The notes: generated by a model not told the origin, from the sequence alone. A DNA stretch of 64,000 bases from Sinonovacula constricta (GCA_007844125.1 CM017571.1:24594664-24658663); one strand, 5' to 3'; positions 12,160 to 24,499 are shown, counted from the stretch's first letter. A program made the numbers and translations.

Positions 12160-12360
12160 AAATACTTCAAAGTTGGTAGTAGTGGCTTCCCTCCTAACGC
12201 TCGGGGCTAAGGGGACAGCATTACGCCCGATTCTTAGATGTCAGTATAATGGATTCAGTCCCTGGGCTCCTCTTAAGTTCCCCTGTGCTATAATGATAAA
12301 AATGTCGCTGCACAGTATCGGCAAAAATGCCGGCAAATCCCACTCATCTCATCCCAATAT
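12160..12360 (+). repeat. SINE A, headless copy
   Basis: The body (GTTGGTAGTAGTGGCTTCCC, GACAGCATTACGCCCGA, GCACAGTATCGGCAAAAATG) matches 4321-4612, but the tRNA-like head is missing. It runs into a family-C tail without a break. Confidence 0.7.
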
Positions 12361-12420
12361 TTAGATGGACGTCGCCAATATGACCATGATTGTATCAATG
12401 CGATGTAAAACAAAACCATA
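12361..12420 (+). repeat. SINE family C tail joined to SINE A
   Basis: AGATGGACGTCGCCAATATG and TATCAATGCGATGTAAAACA form the family-C terminus, placed immediately after the SINE A tail. Either SINE A inserted into an older C copy or this is a mosaic element. Confidence 0.5.
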
Positions 12421-12487
12421 ACCATCGATCAGCCAACAGATTATTGCAACCAGTGGTATTCACTCAAGTGTTACAAAATGTTAATTT

Positions 12488-12709
12488 CATTAACTATTAA
12501 CGTTTTTTGTAGGTCTTCTTATCGAAATAAAACCTATCTCTCTTCTAAACACTTTGTGGACATTATTTTTCAATGACATCACTACTTTCGTCATAACTTG
12601 TCAAACAAAACGTCAGTGCTTGGACACTTATTCAAATGGATTGCTTTACTTTTCATTGTTTGCATTCTAGAAACCCATCAGGAAGTGTGAGGTTAGAGCT
12701 CTGTAAAAG
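12488..12709 (+). repeat. 222-bp direct repeat, copy 1
   Basis: Shares CTATCTCTCTTCTAAACAC, TGTGGACATTATTTTTCAAT, CACTACTTTCGTCATAACTT and AGAAACCCATCAGGAAG with copy 2 at 13121-13342. The two are direct, about 633 bases apart, and differ by scattered substitutions. Confidence 0.8.
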
Positions 12710-13120
12710 CGGTTAAAGCACCCTAGTCACTAGTCAGTCTATATTGCCGACTGACCGTTCCAAGGCGTTAACTGTCGGATTTGCTCTTATTGTTAAATGA
12801 CTCATCACAGATTTGTTCTCACTTTTACATTTTGCGTGCATGTGAATACCTTGGTCCTGTGTCTTCAATTTTTGTATATGTTGCAATGTTCATAGGACTT
12901 TGTTAACAACAATGATACTTTTGCAGTGTGGCAGTCGTAAAAAATCTCCCTGTGCATGTAATCTATGTTGTCATTTCATTCATCCTATAAGGGTTGTTAC
13001 GTGTATTTCCTTTGATAGACGTTGGACATTGGTTTCTCAATTCCATCTCCGCATGAACAGGATGCTACAACCATTTACCCTTCTCTGGTCATTTTTTGTC
13101 TTGATTCAAAAAGTTGATTT

Positions 13121-13342
13121 CATTAACTTTTAATGTTTTTTTTAGGTCTTCTAATTGAAATTATACCTATCTCTCTTCTAAACACCATGTGGACATTATT
13201 TTTCAATGACGTCACTACTTTCGTCATAACTTGTCAAACAAAACGTCAGCGCTTGGACACTTATTCATGTGGATCGGTTTTCTTTTAATTGCTTGCATTC
13301 GAGAAACCCATCAGGAAGGACGAGGGTTAGACCTCTGTAAAA
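13121..13342 (+). repeat. 222-bp direct repeat, copy 2
   Basis: Homologous along its whole length to 12488-12709. The sequence between the copies is unrelated, so this is either a local segmental duplication or two insertions of one element. No coding capacity is visible. Confidence 0.8.
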
Positions 13343-13539
13343 CCAGTTTACATACTCAAACCTAAACTGCTCGAAGTTGAGCATCATTTTTAAAATAACA
13401 TCATGAATTTTTTAATTCTTAAACACCATAGCAACCCTCACACCATTAGTATCCGTATGTGATATCTAATATTTAATCAACCTGTAGCTAATGCTCGCCA
13501 AATCATAATTAACGGCGAGGGTAAATAAGTCCAAATAAG

Positions 13540-14653
13540 TAAACTTGGTCAGAAGTCTGTCTGCATGAAATCTTGGATGAGTTCGTTACTGGGTCACGTG
13601 GGGTCAAAAAGTAGGTCACAAAGTCAAATTTTAGAAAAAGCACACTAGAGGCCCTATTAATGGTCCAATCTTCTCCAAACTTTATCAGAAGGTTTGCCTC
13701 CATGAAAACTTGGATTAGTTTATAATTAAGTTATGTGTTGTCAATAAGTAGGTCACTAGGTCAAATCTTAGAAAAAGGTTGTGAACACACTCGAGACCAC
13801 GTTTATAGCCCAATCTTCACAACCTTGGTCAAAATGTTTGTCTGCATGAAATTTTGGAGGAGTCATTATTGGGTTACCTGGGTTCAAAAAGTAGGGCACT
13901 AGGTCAAATCTTAAAAAAGGCTTGTAAACACACTAGAGGCCCCATTTATGGCCCAATCTTCACCACACTTGATCAGAATATTTGTCTGCATGAAATCTTG
14001 GATGAGTTTATAACTGAGTCACGTGGGGTCAAAAAGTAGGTCAGTAGGTCAAATCTTAGAAAAAGCTTGAGAACACACTAGAGACCACATTTATAGCCCA
14101 GACTTCACCAAAATTGATCAAAATGTTTGTCTGCATGAAATCTTGGACGAGTTCGTTATTGGGTCACGTAGGGTTAAAAAAGGGTCACTCTGTCATTAGG
14201 TCAAAACTTAGAGAAAAAAACACGTGAACACACTAGAGGTCACACTCATAACCCAATCTTCACCAAACTTGATCATATTATTTGTCTGCATGAAAACTTG
14301 GATGAGTATATCATTGGGTCACGTGGGGTCAAAAAGTAGGTCACTTGGTCACATTTTAGAAAGACCTTGTGAAAATACTTAGATGCCACATTGATGGCCC
14401 AATCTTCACCAAACTTGGTCAGAATGTTTGCCAGTATGAAATCTTACATATATTTTGAAGAGGGCCATGTGGATTCAGTCGGTTACTTGGTAAAATTCTA
14501 GAAAATGTTATTAACCCATTTGCCACACTAATAGTCCAATCTTCACTTAATATTTCTGCTGTAAATAACTCTTAATTACTTAATGCCAGATTTGAGCCTA
14601 CCAAAAGCCTGTGTCATCAGGTGAGCGATTTAAGAACCATCATGGCCCTCTTG
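13540..14653 (+). mobile_element. ~1.1-kb tandem-repeat element, 5'-truncated copy
   Basis: The same family as 5605-6821: about seven ~145-bp units with GTGAACACACTAGAG and CTGCATGAAATCTTGGATG, and the same terminus (AAAAGCCTGTGTCATCAGG to CCATCATGGCCCTCTTG). It starts abruptly inside a unit, without the TTAGCTCACCTGAGC head. Confidence 0.7.
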
Positions 14654-16080
14654 TTATTACAGTTTAATCAAGAAAGTCATGGCTTCATAAGAGCATTTGG
14701 CATCAAGAAAAACAACAATGGCAAACATGTAACAAATCGAGACACATGATAAAAAGTTCTATAAACATAGTAACAGATTGGTAAGAATGGAATTTCAAGT
14801 TTTTTTTATAAATATTTGGAGAATGTGGTTTCTAACAGCAAAATAAAAAAGAAAAATACAGCTAGTAACTGTATTCATTGATAAACACTGGATTGGAATG
14901 TCACTACAGTCTGACAACCCGAGAATGTTGTGAGATTAATGTTTACAAAGTATATTGGATTTAAAAGGTAAGACTGCATTACTATTTTGGTAGTTTGAAA
15001 CTCATTAAAGAAAGCCAAGGCTCAAAAAGAAACTGCTTAGGTACACAACTAGTAACAGTGATTACTGATGTATAACGTATTAAAACAACTTGATTCTAAA
15101 AAATGTAAATACTGACATGGTTTATCAAAAGTTGATAGTGCACTACTCCTACTGAGCAAACCGGTCCATCCAAAAGTAGCAACAATAAAATGCACATCAA
15201 CAGAAAGGTGAAGAATGAGTTATCTTAAACATAATATTCATGGACATCTACAGGCACAAGTACTCACTATTTGCCAAAACAATAATTTATTTATTGAAAA
15301 CATCAAGTAAATGTAATAATATAACTGTAAAAACAGATCATTTGAATAGTTGAAAAAAGGATTTATGAGATTGACATTGTATTAAAATGTTTTTTAAGGA
15401 TAATTCTAAAATAAACTGGTATATTCATGACATGATACAGGCTAATTCAATCTGTATTGTTCTAAGATCGTTCTAGTCTAGTTATCATTTAATAAGTGAA
15501 AATACTTTATCAAGTGATAAGCTTCACTCAGTTGTCAATTTCTAATAAGAATAATTCTATAAAAAATCACAGGTTAAAATATATACATTTTATTTCCGAT
15601 CAATATCTACAGAATGCCCAGTTCTAAAACCTCAAACTTGAGGTCAGAGGTCCTAGGCGTGAAAACTCAGTCACAGCAACCTCAATTGTGATTTTGGTTT
15701 GGGTTTTGTGTTCAGTGAGTAAAACCAGACATGCTGGAGAAGGGGGCGCAAATATGTTTTAAGAACATCTCTTGCTATACTTTCAAAAGTTATTACGTTG
15801 ACATAGTTATCAATATTATCATATAAGTTTAATCCTATAATTTCAGTTATCAATTCTAAATATTAAGTTATCAGGTTGGCATAGTTATCTACATGTAGAT
15901 CTACATAAGGATCATTTTCAATACATAGTTATAAGATTTACATTATTGTCTTATTTATATAATGTTAATTCTTATTTTAAAATTATCACATAAATGTAAT
16001 TAACACTTTAATTTGTTTAAGGTTAAGTCTAACATTTAATTTTCATTTGTGGGATTTTTGCCATCCAAATGCTGAAAATC
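14654..16080. other. non-coding AT-rich interval
   Basis: Nothing recognisable apart from a small palindrome, CTACATGTAGATCTACAT, near 15890. Open frames are short and stop-rich. Confidence 0.6.
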
Positions 16081-16099
16081 ATGTTAGCAGCAAGCTAAA

Positions 16100-16263
16100 A
16101 TGATCCAGCTCAATCTGTATGGAGAATGTTTCAGAAGATTGGTGTTACAGGGACCAAGAGAAAGGCAGCAATCAGGCGTTTTGCTGAAGCTGCAGAACGC
16201 GCTTTTTGCTGGTTAGGGTGTAATAGAGTAGTGCCAACCTGGAGTCCTGACAAAAGGGAGTAG
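16100..16263 (+). pseudogene. unidentified coding-like fragment
   Basis: A short frame reads WRMFQKIGVTGTKRKAAIRR, then FAEAAERAFCWLGCNRVV and PTWSPDKRE before a stop. Composition and codon flow look protein-like compared with the AT-rich surroundings, but there is no splice site or start. It could be the end of a transposable-element ORF; I do not recognise the family with confidence. Confidence 0.3.
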
Positions 16264-16859
16264 TTGACGTAGGGGTCGAAACGCTCTGATGAAGGTTTAG
16301 TCACCCGATGACGCTAGCCTCTGGTCTCCAGGAGCCTCTTATTACTTGCGACGCGCTGGAGCGCGACGCCTATGTATGGAATGCTCACTGATATTTCTAC
16401 AAGGGGAAGATATGGGCCTTGTAAGTTCTAGTACATTCATAACTATTCTGTGGTATCTGGAAAACTAGCACGCAAGCCTCGTCATTCAGATCACCTAGGC
16501 TATTTTACTATCAGAAATAAGTCTCTGAGGTAATGGGATGGGAAAGTAGTACCGGCAAGATGGCAGTCAACGGCCATTGATGCACAGTCGGTAGATATAA
16601 CTAAAGGCGTTGCTGAATGGAATACCTTCAGCAAAATATTGAACAGAAACGATGCAAGAGAGAAAGATTCATATTATTTTACCTTATTTCTTTGCATAGA
16701 TCTATGTTCAACGATCAAAAAAACGCTGTGAAATACTTCAACAAGTACTTAAATTGTTCATCTAGTTTTTGTTACATAAGGTAACAACAGACATTATGAA
16801 AGCAGTCTATATCATACGAACTAAGACAGTACACGTGCATAAGGTCCTTGGTACTAATA

Positions 16860-18120
16860 AGTCAAATCTATTTTCAGAAACCGCGCGGTACCGATTTGAG
16901 TGATGTAGCCCTTATCTGAGGCGAAAACATGCATTTAACTGTAAAGTCTGATGTGAATATTCTAAGCATTGTTCAAAATAGGTAATTTTGATAGTTTTAT
17001 TGTATTAATTCTGTGTTATGTGATAACCTAAAGTTCTTAAAATGTGCAGGGGCCACCTTACGTTGTAGGAAGACCGAAGCACGTACCGAGGATCCCGTTG
17101 TGTCAATACTCTACCTTCGAGTTTCTTTTCCGAACGTTAAAGGGCCAAAAATTGTGCAAATTAAGCCTCGTGAGTAGTAGTAGCATTTGAATCATCTTCG
17201 GCCCTTTCCGCACACCTTTTCCCTTCGTGATTGCTCACGCCTAGCCAGCGCTTGAAGCGTTTTCACGCGGGTTACTGTTCCAATGTAACCCTATGGGAGC
17301 TCACAATGGGCTATATAGGGCTTTTTTTATTATAAAAGATGCATGTTTGAAGCCTGTTCTGGTGCCACTAGCTCAAATTTTAGCATCAAAACACTCCAAA
17401 CAACCCAACATACATTATTTGGGTATTTGCTTTCATATCGCTTATAAAAAACGCGCCTCTGTAATGCATTCAATTTGGCCCATTATAAGTCTGTGGGAGA
17501 AAATTTGCGTTTGTCATTATTTGCTTCTGCACGATTGCACAGCAAATACATAATGGGCTTGCGAAAACTTGGTTTTGACACGAAGGATGGACCCCAGGGA
17601 TACGGGGAATTGTTTCTTTTTCGCGATTTCGCGATAACTCGCGCTTAGCCAGCGCTGGAAGCGCATTTACGCCTGTAGTGGTGCCACTAGACCACATTCA
17701 GCATCAAATTTCTCTTCGCAACCCACCATACATTATTTAGGTGTCTGATCATACATCGGGTATGAAAAAGGTGCTTTTGTGAAACATGCAATTTTCCCCC
17801 ATTTTAAATCTATGGGAGAAAGTCGCATTTGTCATCCTTTCTGTACTGTCCGTACTGGTGTCACTAGCCCAAATTCAGCATCAAAACACTCCAACCAAAC
17901 AAACATACATTATTTGGGTAAAAGCTTGAAGTATTTTTAAGCTTACATTTATGTGTTTTAACAACTCAACATTTGCCGGGGGTGGGGGCGTCGGGGGTGG
18001 GGTGGGGGGGGGGGGGATTACCCGAGGAGTTCTGGTTAGGTTCGTCCGCGAACGGAATTACCCGAGATATTCTTTTTGTAGTCCCACCTGCAATACTATC
18101 TACGCGAGTTACAAGAGCTA
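16860..18120. repeat. GC-richer block with imperfect long repeats and G-tracts
   Basis: Three partial copies (about 17220-17530, 17620-17850 and 17850-17930) share TAGCCAGCGCT, GGTGCCACTAG, ATTCAGCATCAAA, CAACCCAACATACATTATTT and TCTATGGGAGAAA. The block ends in a G-rich run at 17978-18016 and two ATTACCCGAG motifs. No gene is visible; it looks like a decayed repetitive element. Confidence 0.5.
17978..18016 (+). repeat. G-rich tract
   Basis: Successive G-runs (GGGGGTGGGGGCGTCGGGGG and then a 14-G run) fit the pattern of a potential G-quadruplex. It lies at the edge of the GC-richer repeat block. Confidence 0.7.
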
Positions 18121-20520
18121 TTTAGTTAACCACAAAAATAGAACGCAGCGACCAAAAAGTTCACAATCGGGAACACTAGTTATGATCCATTAATAGGACG
18201 GGACCTAAACTGAACCGAATCTACACGAAGACAGTACAAGGAATAACAATCAAGAGTTTCGGCTTGTGCTAACAGATCAATAAGTTCTGCTATTTCATGG
18301 TCCTTAGGTAAAAATAATTATATGAGCAATGTACGAGTAAAATCGGTTGTGTTACAACATTTTACAACTGTCGGAGGTTTACGAATTTATACAAGCATAC
18401 AACTTTTTTTCTTCAATCGTTAGTTAAAAGATATGTAGGATATGGACGCAGTGTAGTTAATAAAATCAGTTATGTATTCATATGTCCGAGAATTTGGCCA
18501 CCTTATTTTTGTTTAAATACAATTTTTTACAATAACATGTTCGTCGCCAAATAGCCTTTTTCTTAAGATCAAAGCGTGGAATGTGTTGTAATATAAGTTA
18601 AGTAACAATAAAGGAATCTATTAGAACGATGCATTTATCTGTGTGTTTAACATAGCTACCTACACGGGACATTGGCAGTGATGAATTCTAATATTTTATA
18701 TGTTTATGGTTTAATAGAAACTAGTGACAAAACTGTTTTCCCAACGAGCTAATTAAATGGCCCTCTATGCGTGTGTTCAGTACGTCACGTGTTAGTCTAC
18801 GGAATATAGGGACACACGTTCAGGTGAGTGTTAAATGTATTCTTAGTTTTCGGCGTAGCTGTCAAAGCTCACCTTTGGCCTATAATCATGATGCTGAACG
18901 AATATCTGCACGATTTCCATTGATAGAATTTGCGTATCCTGGCGGAAAAAAAGGAAACGCTCCGTGGATATCCTTGATGAGCATAACTTCAGAAAAGTAT
19001 ACCTGTAGCAGAAAAACAAACCTTGTGCAAATTATTTTATGAGTTCCGCTCATAAAAACAAACAAAACAAAACAAACAAACAAAATTAACATAACCACGA
19101 ATTGAGAAGAAGTTGTCAGATCTGATCTGTAAGATTTGCTTCACAACATCTAGCAATATTTATTGTGAAATTAAGATATGTGTACGATTTTTATTTCTTA
19201 TCAACAAATCATTGATTAATAAGACTGTTAGGTCATTTATTAGCTACTCTGGTTATATATCCGAAATATGTAATTAATTGTTTACAAACTCAACACGCTT
19301 TAGCCTCATTTTCATTTTCTGCTGACTGTGCTTTATTAAAAAGTCACCGAGCTCTTAACAAACAAAATGATTCATCTCAGGGTTGCCCAAAATGTTCTGT
19401 AAAGTATTTTGGATGATGCTGCAAAAGTTCTATAAAGTATTTTGGTTGATATTTTTAGACTTTGAATTTATCAGGTAATAAATTTGTAATCAAATTAGCA
19501 TATATATTTCAACTAAAATTTATTTACAAAATAAAAATTAAAAACTAATCATTTTTTTATTCTACGTCAGAGAGAGAGTGATTTAGAAAAAATGCCAAAG
19601 TGAACAAATAAGAATAAAAAGACCTTGCGTGCCCTTACCGGGATTTTAACCCTCAATTCCCAGTTTTGAAACATTTTAATCCTTTTGATACCTTTCAATG
19701 CAAGTGCAGCATTACAGTTGTTCTATCTTAATATAAAGACAATATGTATTAATATTATATATTAATATTTATATTTGATCTTCAAGTCTCGAAATGTTTG
19801 GGGTGATGTAAACCTTTCATGCTGGGGGTTGCATTAAAGACTTTGCTCATTAGCATGTGAGCACTTTTTTAAAGTGATTAATTAATTGCCGCTTTCTGAT
19901 TGGTTAAAATGGGTGGTTTGGCATGGTCCGTTGTCAGTGGGATTGTTTTCTTTTGAAAGTCTGTGCCATACAAAACGTTTGTTGTATTATAAACGAAAGA
20001 TGAAAGTACCAAGTTGTCTTGACCCCAACCTCTGGCGGATATCTTTTGTAAAGATATTATTGTTTTAACATCCGGGTTCCAGTATTGCAAACCGTTACTT
20101 TATTGCCATACAAATCCCGATGCGTCAAGTTTCAGAAAATTGCTATATGGCCCCGGTCACCATATATAACATCGATACTCTTATCAACCACATACAGTAG
20201 TATTCGTTTTCGTATTTTCAATAGCAACACAGCTGACATTTAAAAGCCGACTGTGTGTATATATGTACATTTAGTTAAATGATCCTATTCTTTTGTTCTT
20301 TTGTTCTTTTCTTTTTTTCACTTTTTATATGTACAAGAATAACGTTTATATCATGGGATCATATTTTTTATCATGCCAGTTCAATAAACTTGGCGATAGC
20401 AATTTTAAATTAGGGCACATCCGAAAATTATTGTTGATAAGATTCGTGTTGCAGCAGTAGTACATTACAAACAGAAAGGGGGCGCCCGTATAATCTTAAT
20501 ATCCTCCATTTTTCGTATGG
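18120..20520. other. non-coding interval
   Basis: AT-rich; a short AAACAAAACAAACAAAC run occurs near 19058. The 18767-19042 frame has no recognisable domain and no supporting splice sites. Confidence 0.55.
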
Positions 20521-20523
20521 GAA

Positions 20524-20810
20524 TTAAAGGTGGTATCCAACAGTTTAGACATTTTTTTTCTCAAATTAACCAAAAACGTCATTGTTAACTGAAAAGTCCC
20601 TGAAAAACGCTGTTAATTGATGCACTAGATCTGTGTAAACAGCGAAGAAAAGATCCTCACTCGTCATTTAGAGACTTATAGTCGTAATATGTACTTGCTA
20701 ACAATAATTTTACTGTAAGTATGATTTTATGCAGGAATTATAACTAAATTCCCCAAAGCAGTTGTAGAAATGTTGTTACATGCATATGATATATGCAAAC
20801 TGTCGGGGTC
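20524..20810 (+). repeat. inverted-end element (AGGTGGTATCC family), decayed copy
   Basis: Starts TTAAAGGTGGTATCCAACAG, contains AATTCCCCAAAGCAG and TGTTACATGCATATGATATA, and ends CAAACTGTCGGGGTCATT. The same order of motifs is seen in the better copy at 54927-55403 and in the fragment near 23965. Confidence 0.5.
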
Positions 20811-21502
20811 ATTAAGTGGTCAGTATGTCAGTTCTTTGAAAGAAGTTTACATTTATTTTATCTTTGGAAGTCGTAACTACAAGTGCTCTTTGGTATCCGG
20901 ACATATGCGGAGTCAATCGGAATTACCCGAGCAATTTTGATGGGTGCGGTGTTCTTTGTAATTGCAGAGGGGTAATTGCAGAGGTAGTCCTTCTTCGACA
21001 TTGGAGTCTTATATGAGCAAACAAAAGAGCCATAGAGCGACACGACCCGTCCTTCATATTCTATTAATATAAATGAGCCACTCTCCAGCCTACCATTGCT
21101 CTTTTTAATGACTGACATATATACATCACTTAATGCGTAGTTTAGAGCTACCTTATTATATGCACGGGCAAAAACAGTTGAAAACCGTCGAAAACAACAA
21201 GTCAATGAATAGTTTATGGCATGCGATAGGTCATAAAACTGCAACCCTATGCTTTTTGGCTGGTATGCCGGATTACTTATGTTATGATTTGTGAGACTGC
21301 TACGTATAAAAGCAGATATTTTTTCTTTTATGAAGTTTTACAGAAGAAAAATGCTATACACAATCTGTACAGTAAAGGTAGAACCACTGGCGCACCGCAT
21401 GTCCACCTATAGGCCCTTCACACATAAAAATAATAATCTTAAACGAATTGCATGCGAAAGTAATAACACATACTGACCCGCATTTCCACTGTGTTACATG
21501 TG

Positions 21503-21503
<1 letters not shown>

Positions 21504-21535
<32 letters not shown>
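21504..21535 (+). repeat. poly(C) homopolymer, 32 bases
   Basis: An uninterrupted run of C between TGTTACATGTGA and TTTTAAACGC. Its true length may be uncertain, because such runs are error-prone in assembly. Confidence 0.9.
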
Positions 21536-21699
21536 TTTTAAACGCACGCGCATGGCATCAGTGAAGTAATGGTTGTGTAAGGCAAGAATGCACATGTGTC
21601 TATATGTACTTATGTTGTAAGATATCATTGTGCATTGATTGAGGTCGTGCTGCACTGAACCCCAAACACGTACATATATGACAGTACTATTATCAACAG

Positions 21700-21935
21700 A
21701 GTCGCCGATTTCTGTGACTGCTTAAACTCTCGTCGCGTGGGGTTGAATCCCGTTCGGGGCGAATCTTTTTAAGTCTAGGAGGTCTTTTAACTGACCAATG
21801 GCTAACTAATGTTCGTTGATTCTACCAAAACATTTGTCTGGGGTCTTCCTCCATCAAAATAGCTAGTCGCCACTTTAATGACCCTACTTGGTCGCTGCTC
21901 TGTATTAAAGCAGCAACAACACAAAAAACACACTA
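21700..21935 (+). repeat. SINE family C copy
   Basis: tRNA-like head with GGGTTGAATCCCGTTCGGGG, then GGTCTTTTAACTGACCAATG, TTTGTCTGGGGTCTTCCTCC and a CTAGTCGCCACTTTAATGAC tail, followed by AAAGCAGCAACAACACAAAA. It parallels the copy at 22219-22455. Confidence 0.6.
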
Positions 21936-22017
21936 AAACAACAAACATTATCGATTAAAGATATCAACTTCTTTAATACAAGCCGTAAGAGTTAAAGTCC
22001 TAGTTGGGGAGAAAATT

Positions 22018-22140
22018 CTCGTCTGTGTAAGTCTTCCAGCTGTCTGTCTTCCTCCCGCATTAATAGCATGATGTCGTTATAATGACCATACTTGTGTCAC
22101 TTCGCCATCTGCTTTTAACATTTTACGCAAGTACTTTGCA
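22018..22140 (+). repeat. SINE family C fragment
   Basis: Headless tail part: GTCTTCCAGCTGTCTGTCTTCC, AATAGCATGATGTCGTTATA and ATGACCATACTTGTGTC, in the same order as the neighbouring copies. Confidence 0.45.
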
Positions 22141-22218
22141 ACTTAAATAGGCGTGTTGAGAGAATGTATTTTTATTTTCCATACACAGACGGTGTTTGCA
22201 CCACGTAATATTACAGCA

Positions 22219-22455
22219 TGGGGGCGCCTTTAGCCGTACGGTTAGAGTTACCGACTCGCAACTTCTCTGCCCCTCATCGTTTGGGTTGTGACTGAGTCCC
22301 GGTCGGGTCGAGAAGTGTCATGCGGGAGGTCTTTCGGCTGACCAACCGTGGTTCTACAAAGACACGTGTCTGCTATCTTTTTCCACTAATAATTAGCTGG
22401 ACATTGCCGACATGCCCATAATTGTCTCGGTGCGATGTAACATAAAATACACACA
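22219..22455 (+). repeat. SINE family C, best copy
   Basis: GGGGGCGCCTTTAGCCGTAC opens the tRNA-like head; the B-box region reads TGACTGAGTCCCGGTCGGG. The body has GGAGGTCTTTCGGCTGACCA, and the tail TTAGCTGGACATTGCCGACA ends in GGTGCGATGTAACATAAAA. Reversed copies are at 1-105, 32693-32910 and 44775-44955. Confidence 0.65.
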
Positions 22456-23296
22456 AACATAAAGTGTGACACCAGTACGGCACTTAAAAGTCAAATTGAA
22501 GGTTGAGTTTGTTTCATATTGTTATATAACCACATGTGTTTGTTCATTAAAATATCAACACATTTCTAGTGCATAGCTTTTATTTATAATAAGATTCACA
22601 TGTTAGTGTCCTACTCAAGAATTCAGTGAATATCATTGACAGGACATGTGTTATAATGTCAGTTTTAAAAGGAATACTGGTTGCATAATGAAGAATCTAA
22701 TTTGCTTTTATCAGGAAGAACTATAAACTCTCTAATTAAATAGTGTATTTAGCAGAGATTACTATCGCGGGTAGGATAAGCCAGGAATGTGTAAACGAAA
22801 AAGATATGTGGCATGGGTGAGGCTTTAATTAAAATATTCAATTAAAATAATTTTGTAAAAGCCGAGACACCAAACGATAGCACTAAAATTTGTTTATTTT
22901 TGTGAACACACTGATTTGTGGTATTTTACATGAATAATGTAAGGGTTATATCTACAACTTGTACCATTTTTTTCTCAAATAACCAAATAAGTTATTAAGA
23001 TGAAGAGAACAGTACGCATAAGGCCAGTTATCCTTTACAAACACTGATTTAATTAATATAGACAAATACATAGATACCACCTTTACAATGTTCTGTCGCT
23101 ATCTGCGAGCTATGGGAGTCGGTCGTCTTTCCACTGAACAGCTAGTCTAAAGTTGATACTTGGCAAGACTGGGAGTGTGATTGCCGAATTTATTGTTTTT
23201 TCGATTTGGGCTAAAGTGGAGTTCATGAATTTATTGTAAGTTTTACTGTCTAGTATTTTGTCCTATCAGTTTTCTACTTTTCTGATAGTCATTTTA

Positions 23297-23385
23297 TGTT
23301 TGTCTGTCTGTCCTATCTGTCTGTATCTGTTTGTCGTATCTGTATGTCTGTCATTCCGTCTGTCCATATGTCTGTCTGTGAATCT
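23297..23385 (+). repeat. degenerate (TCTG)n microsatellite
   Basis: Imperfect TCTG/TCTA repeats. The short Ser/Val-rich open frame over it is a by-product of the repeat. Confidence 0.75.
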
Positions 23386-23748
23386 ATACTTGTTTCTGTC
23401 ACATTATCTTTCTTCGTTTTAGTGGAGTGTATTGGTCTAGGTTGGTCAAATCTTTCATTTGTAAGTATTTGTTATAAACAATGTGTGAACAAGGGTGACT
23501 TATGAATCTAATTGTTTTCTCTGAACACTATAGTATGTGATGTGTGCATGCTGCAACCCATTGCATTGTCTTTATAATAGTAGATCAAAAGCATCGCGAT
23601 GGTATGCAATTTATTTATTCTTTATTTAGCCTAATATACACTTTCTCCGATTTGGACCGTGCGAAGTCAGTCGAATTTCCCGATACTCATGTTTATACAT
23701 TGTATTAAATAAAAATATATCTTTAAGCTTTGCTGATCGAACATTTGT

Positions 23749-23766
23749 GGGGGGGGGGGGGGGGGG
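23749..23766 (+). repeat. poly(G) homopolymer, 18 bases
   Basis: An uninterrupted G run after GAACATTTGT, followed by TTAAATAATGG. Confidence 0.9.
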
Positions 23767-23959
23767 TTAAATAATGGTAGTAAAAAAAAGAAACTTAACT
23801 TACACCATTTTGCAATTTTCAAGTTAAAATGTTATTTTTTGACAGCTTTTGCATAAGATGAAAATCTTGCAACCAGTAGTCATCTGATATGCCCGGCTTT
23901 AGAGAAAGTTAGACTGGCATACGAGTCAGGGCTTAGACACTTCTTGTTTGTCTAATGTT

Positions 23960-24480
23960 TAAACGAAGGTGGTGTCCGACAATTTGCACTAAAACAATTT
24001 CTCAAACAACCAAATTAATTGCGAAATCACGAAAAGATGTCATGAAATGCTATTTATTTCTGTGCAAAAATTGAAGCATAGGCCCCATTTGTCATTATAA
24101 ACATGTATTTCCTATGTAAGTCACGCTGCACAAATAGCGTTTCTAACGTAGAAAAATAGGTGACCAGTTATCTTTGAGATCACGTTATATCATCTACAGG
24201 GTAATCCGCTCTGACGTCGATATCAAGTTTCAGACGAAATCTCTATCGCAGATAGTTTTAGATTTGGAAAGAATGAACGTTTAAAGCGATTGGTCCAAAA
24301 ATTAATTCCCAATTTCCCCAAAGCAGGGGAATATTTTCATATATATTTAATATCGGCAAACGGTCGGATACTATCTTTAACATTCCACAAACAATATTTG
24401 TGTTGCCTGGAGACTATGCCCACCTGAACGTTATGCAATGCTTCATTCGCTTTTATAACATGCCATACACAGCTGACCTC
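23960..24480 (+). repeat. decayed copies of the AGGTGGTATCC inverted-end family
   Basis: AAGGTGGTGTCCGACAATTT, TTTCTCAAACAACCAAATTA, TGTATTTCCTATGTAAGTCA and CCGCTCTGACGTCGATATCA occur in the order expected from the better copies in the CNT introns (51530-52020, 54927-55403). The 3' boundary is vague. Confidence 0.45.
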
Positions 24481-24499
24481 ATACCAGTCATCATACAAG

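Noticed and set aside
20858..21244. 128-residue minus-strand frame
   Set aside because: No recognisable domain; it overlaps a dispersed ATTACCCGAG repeat motif and lacks splice support.
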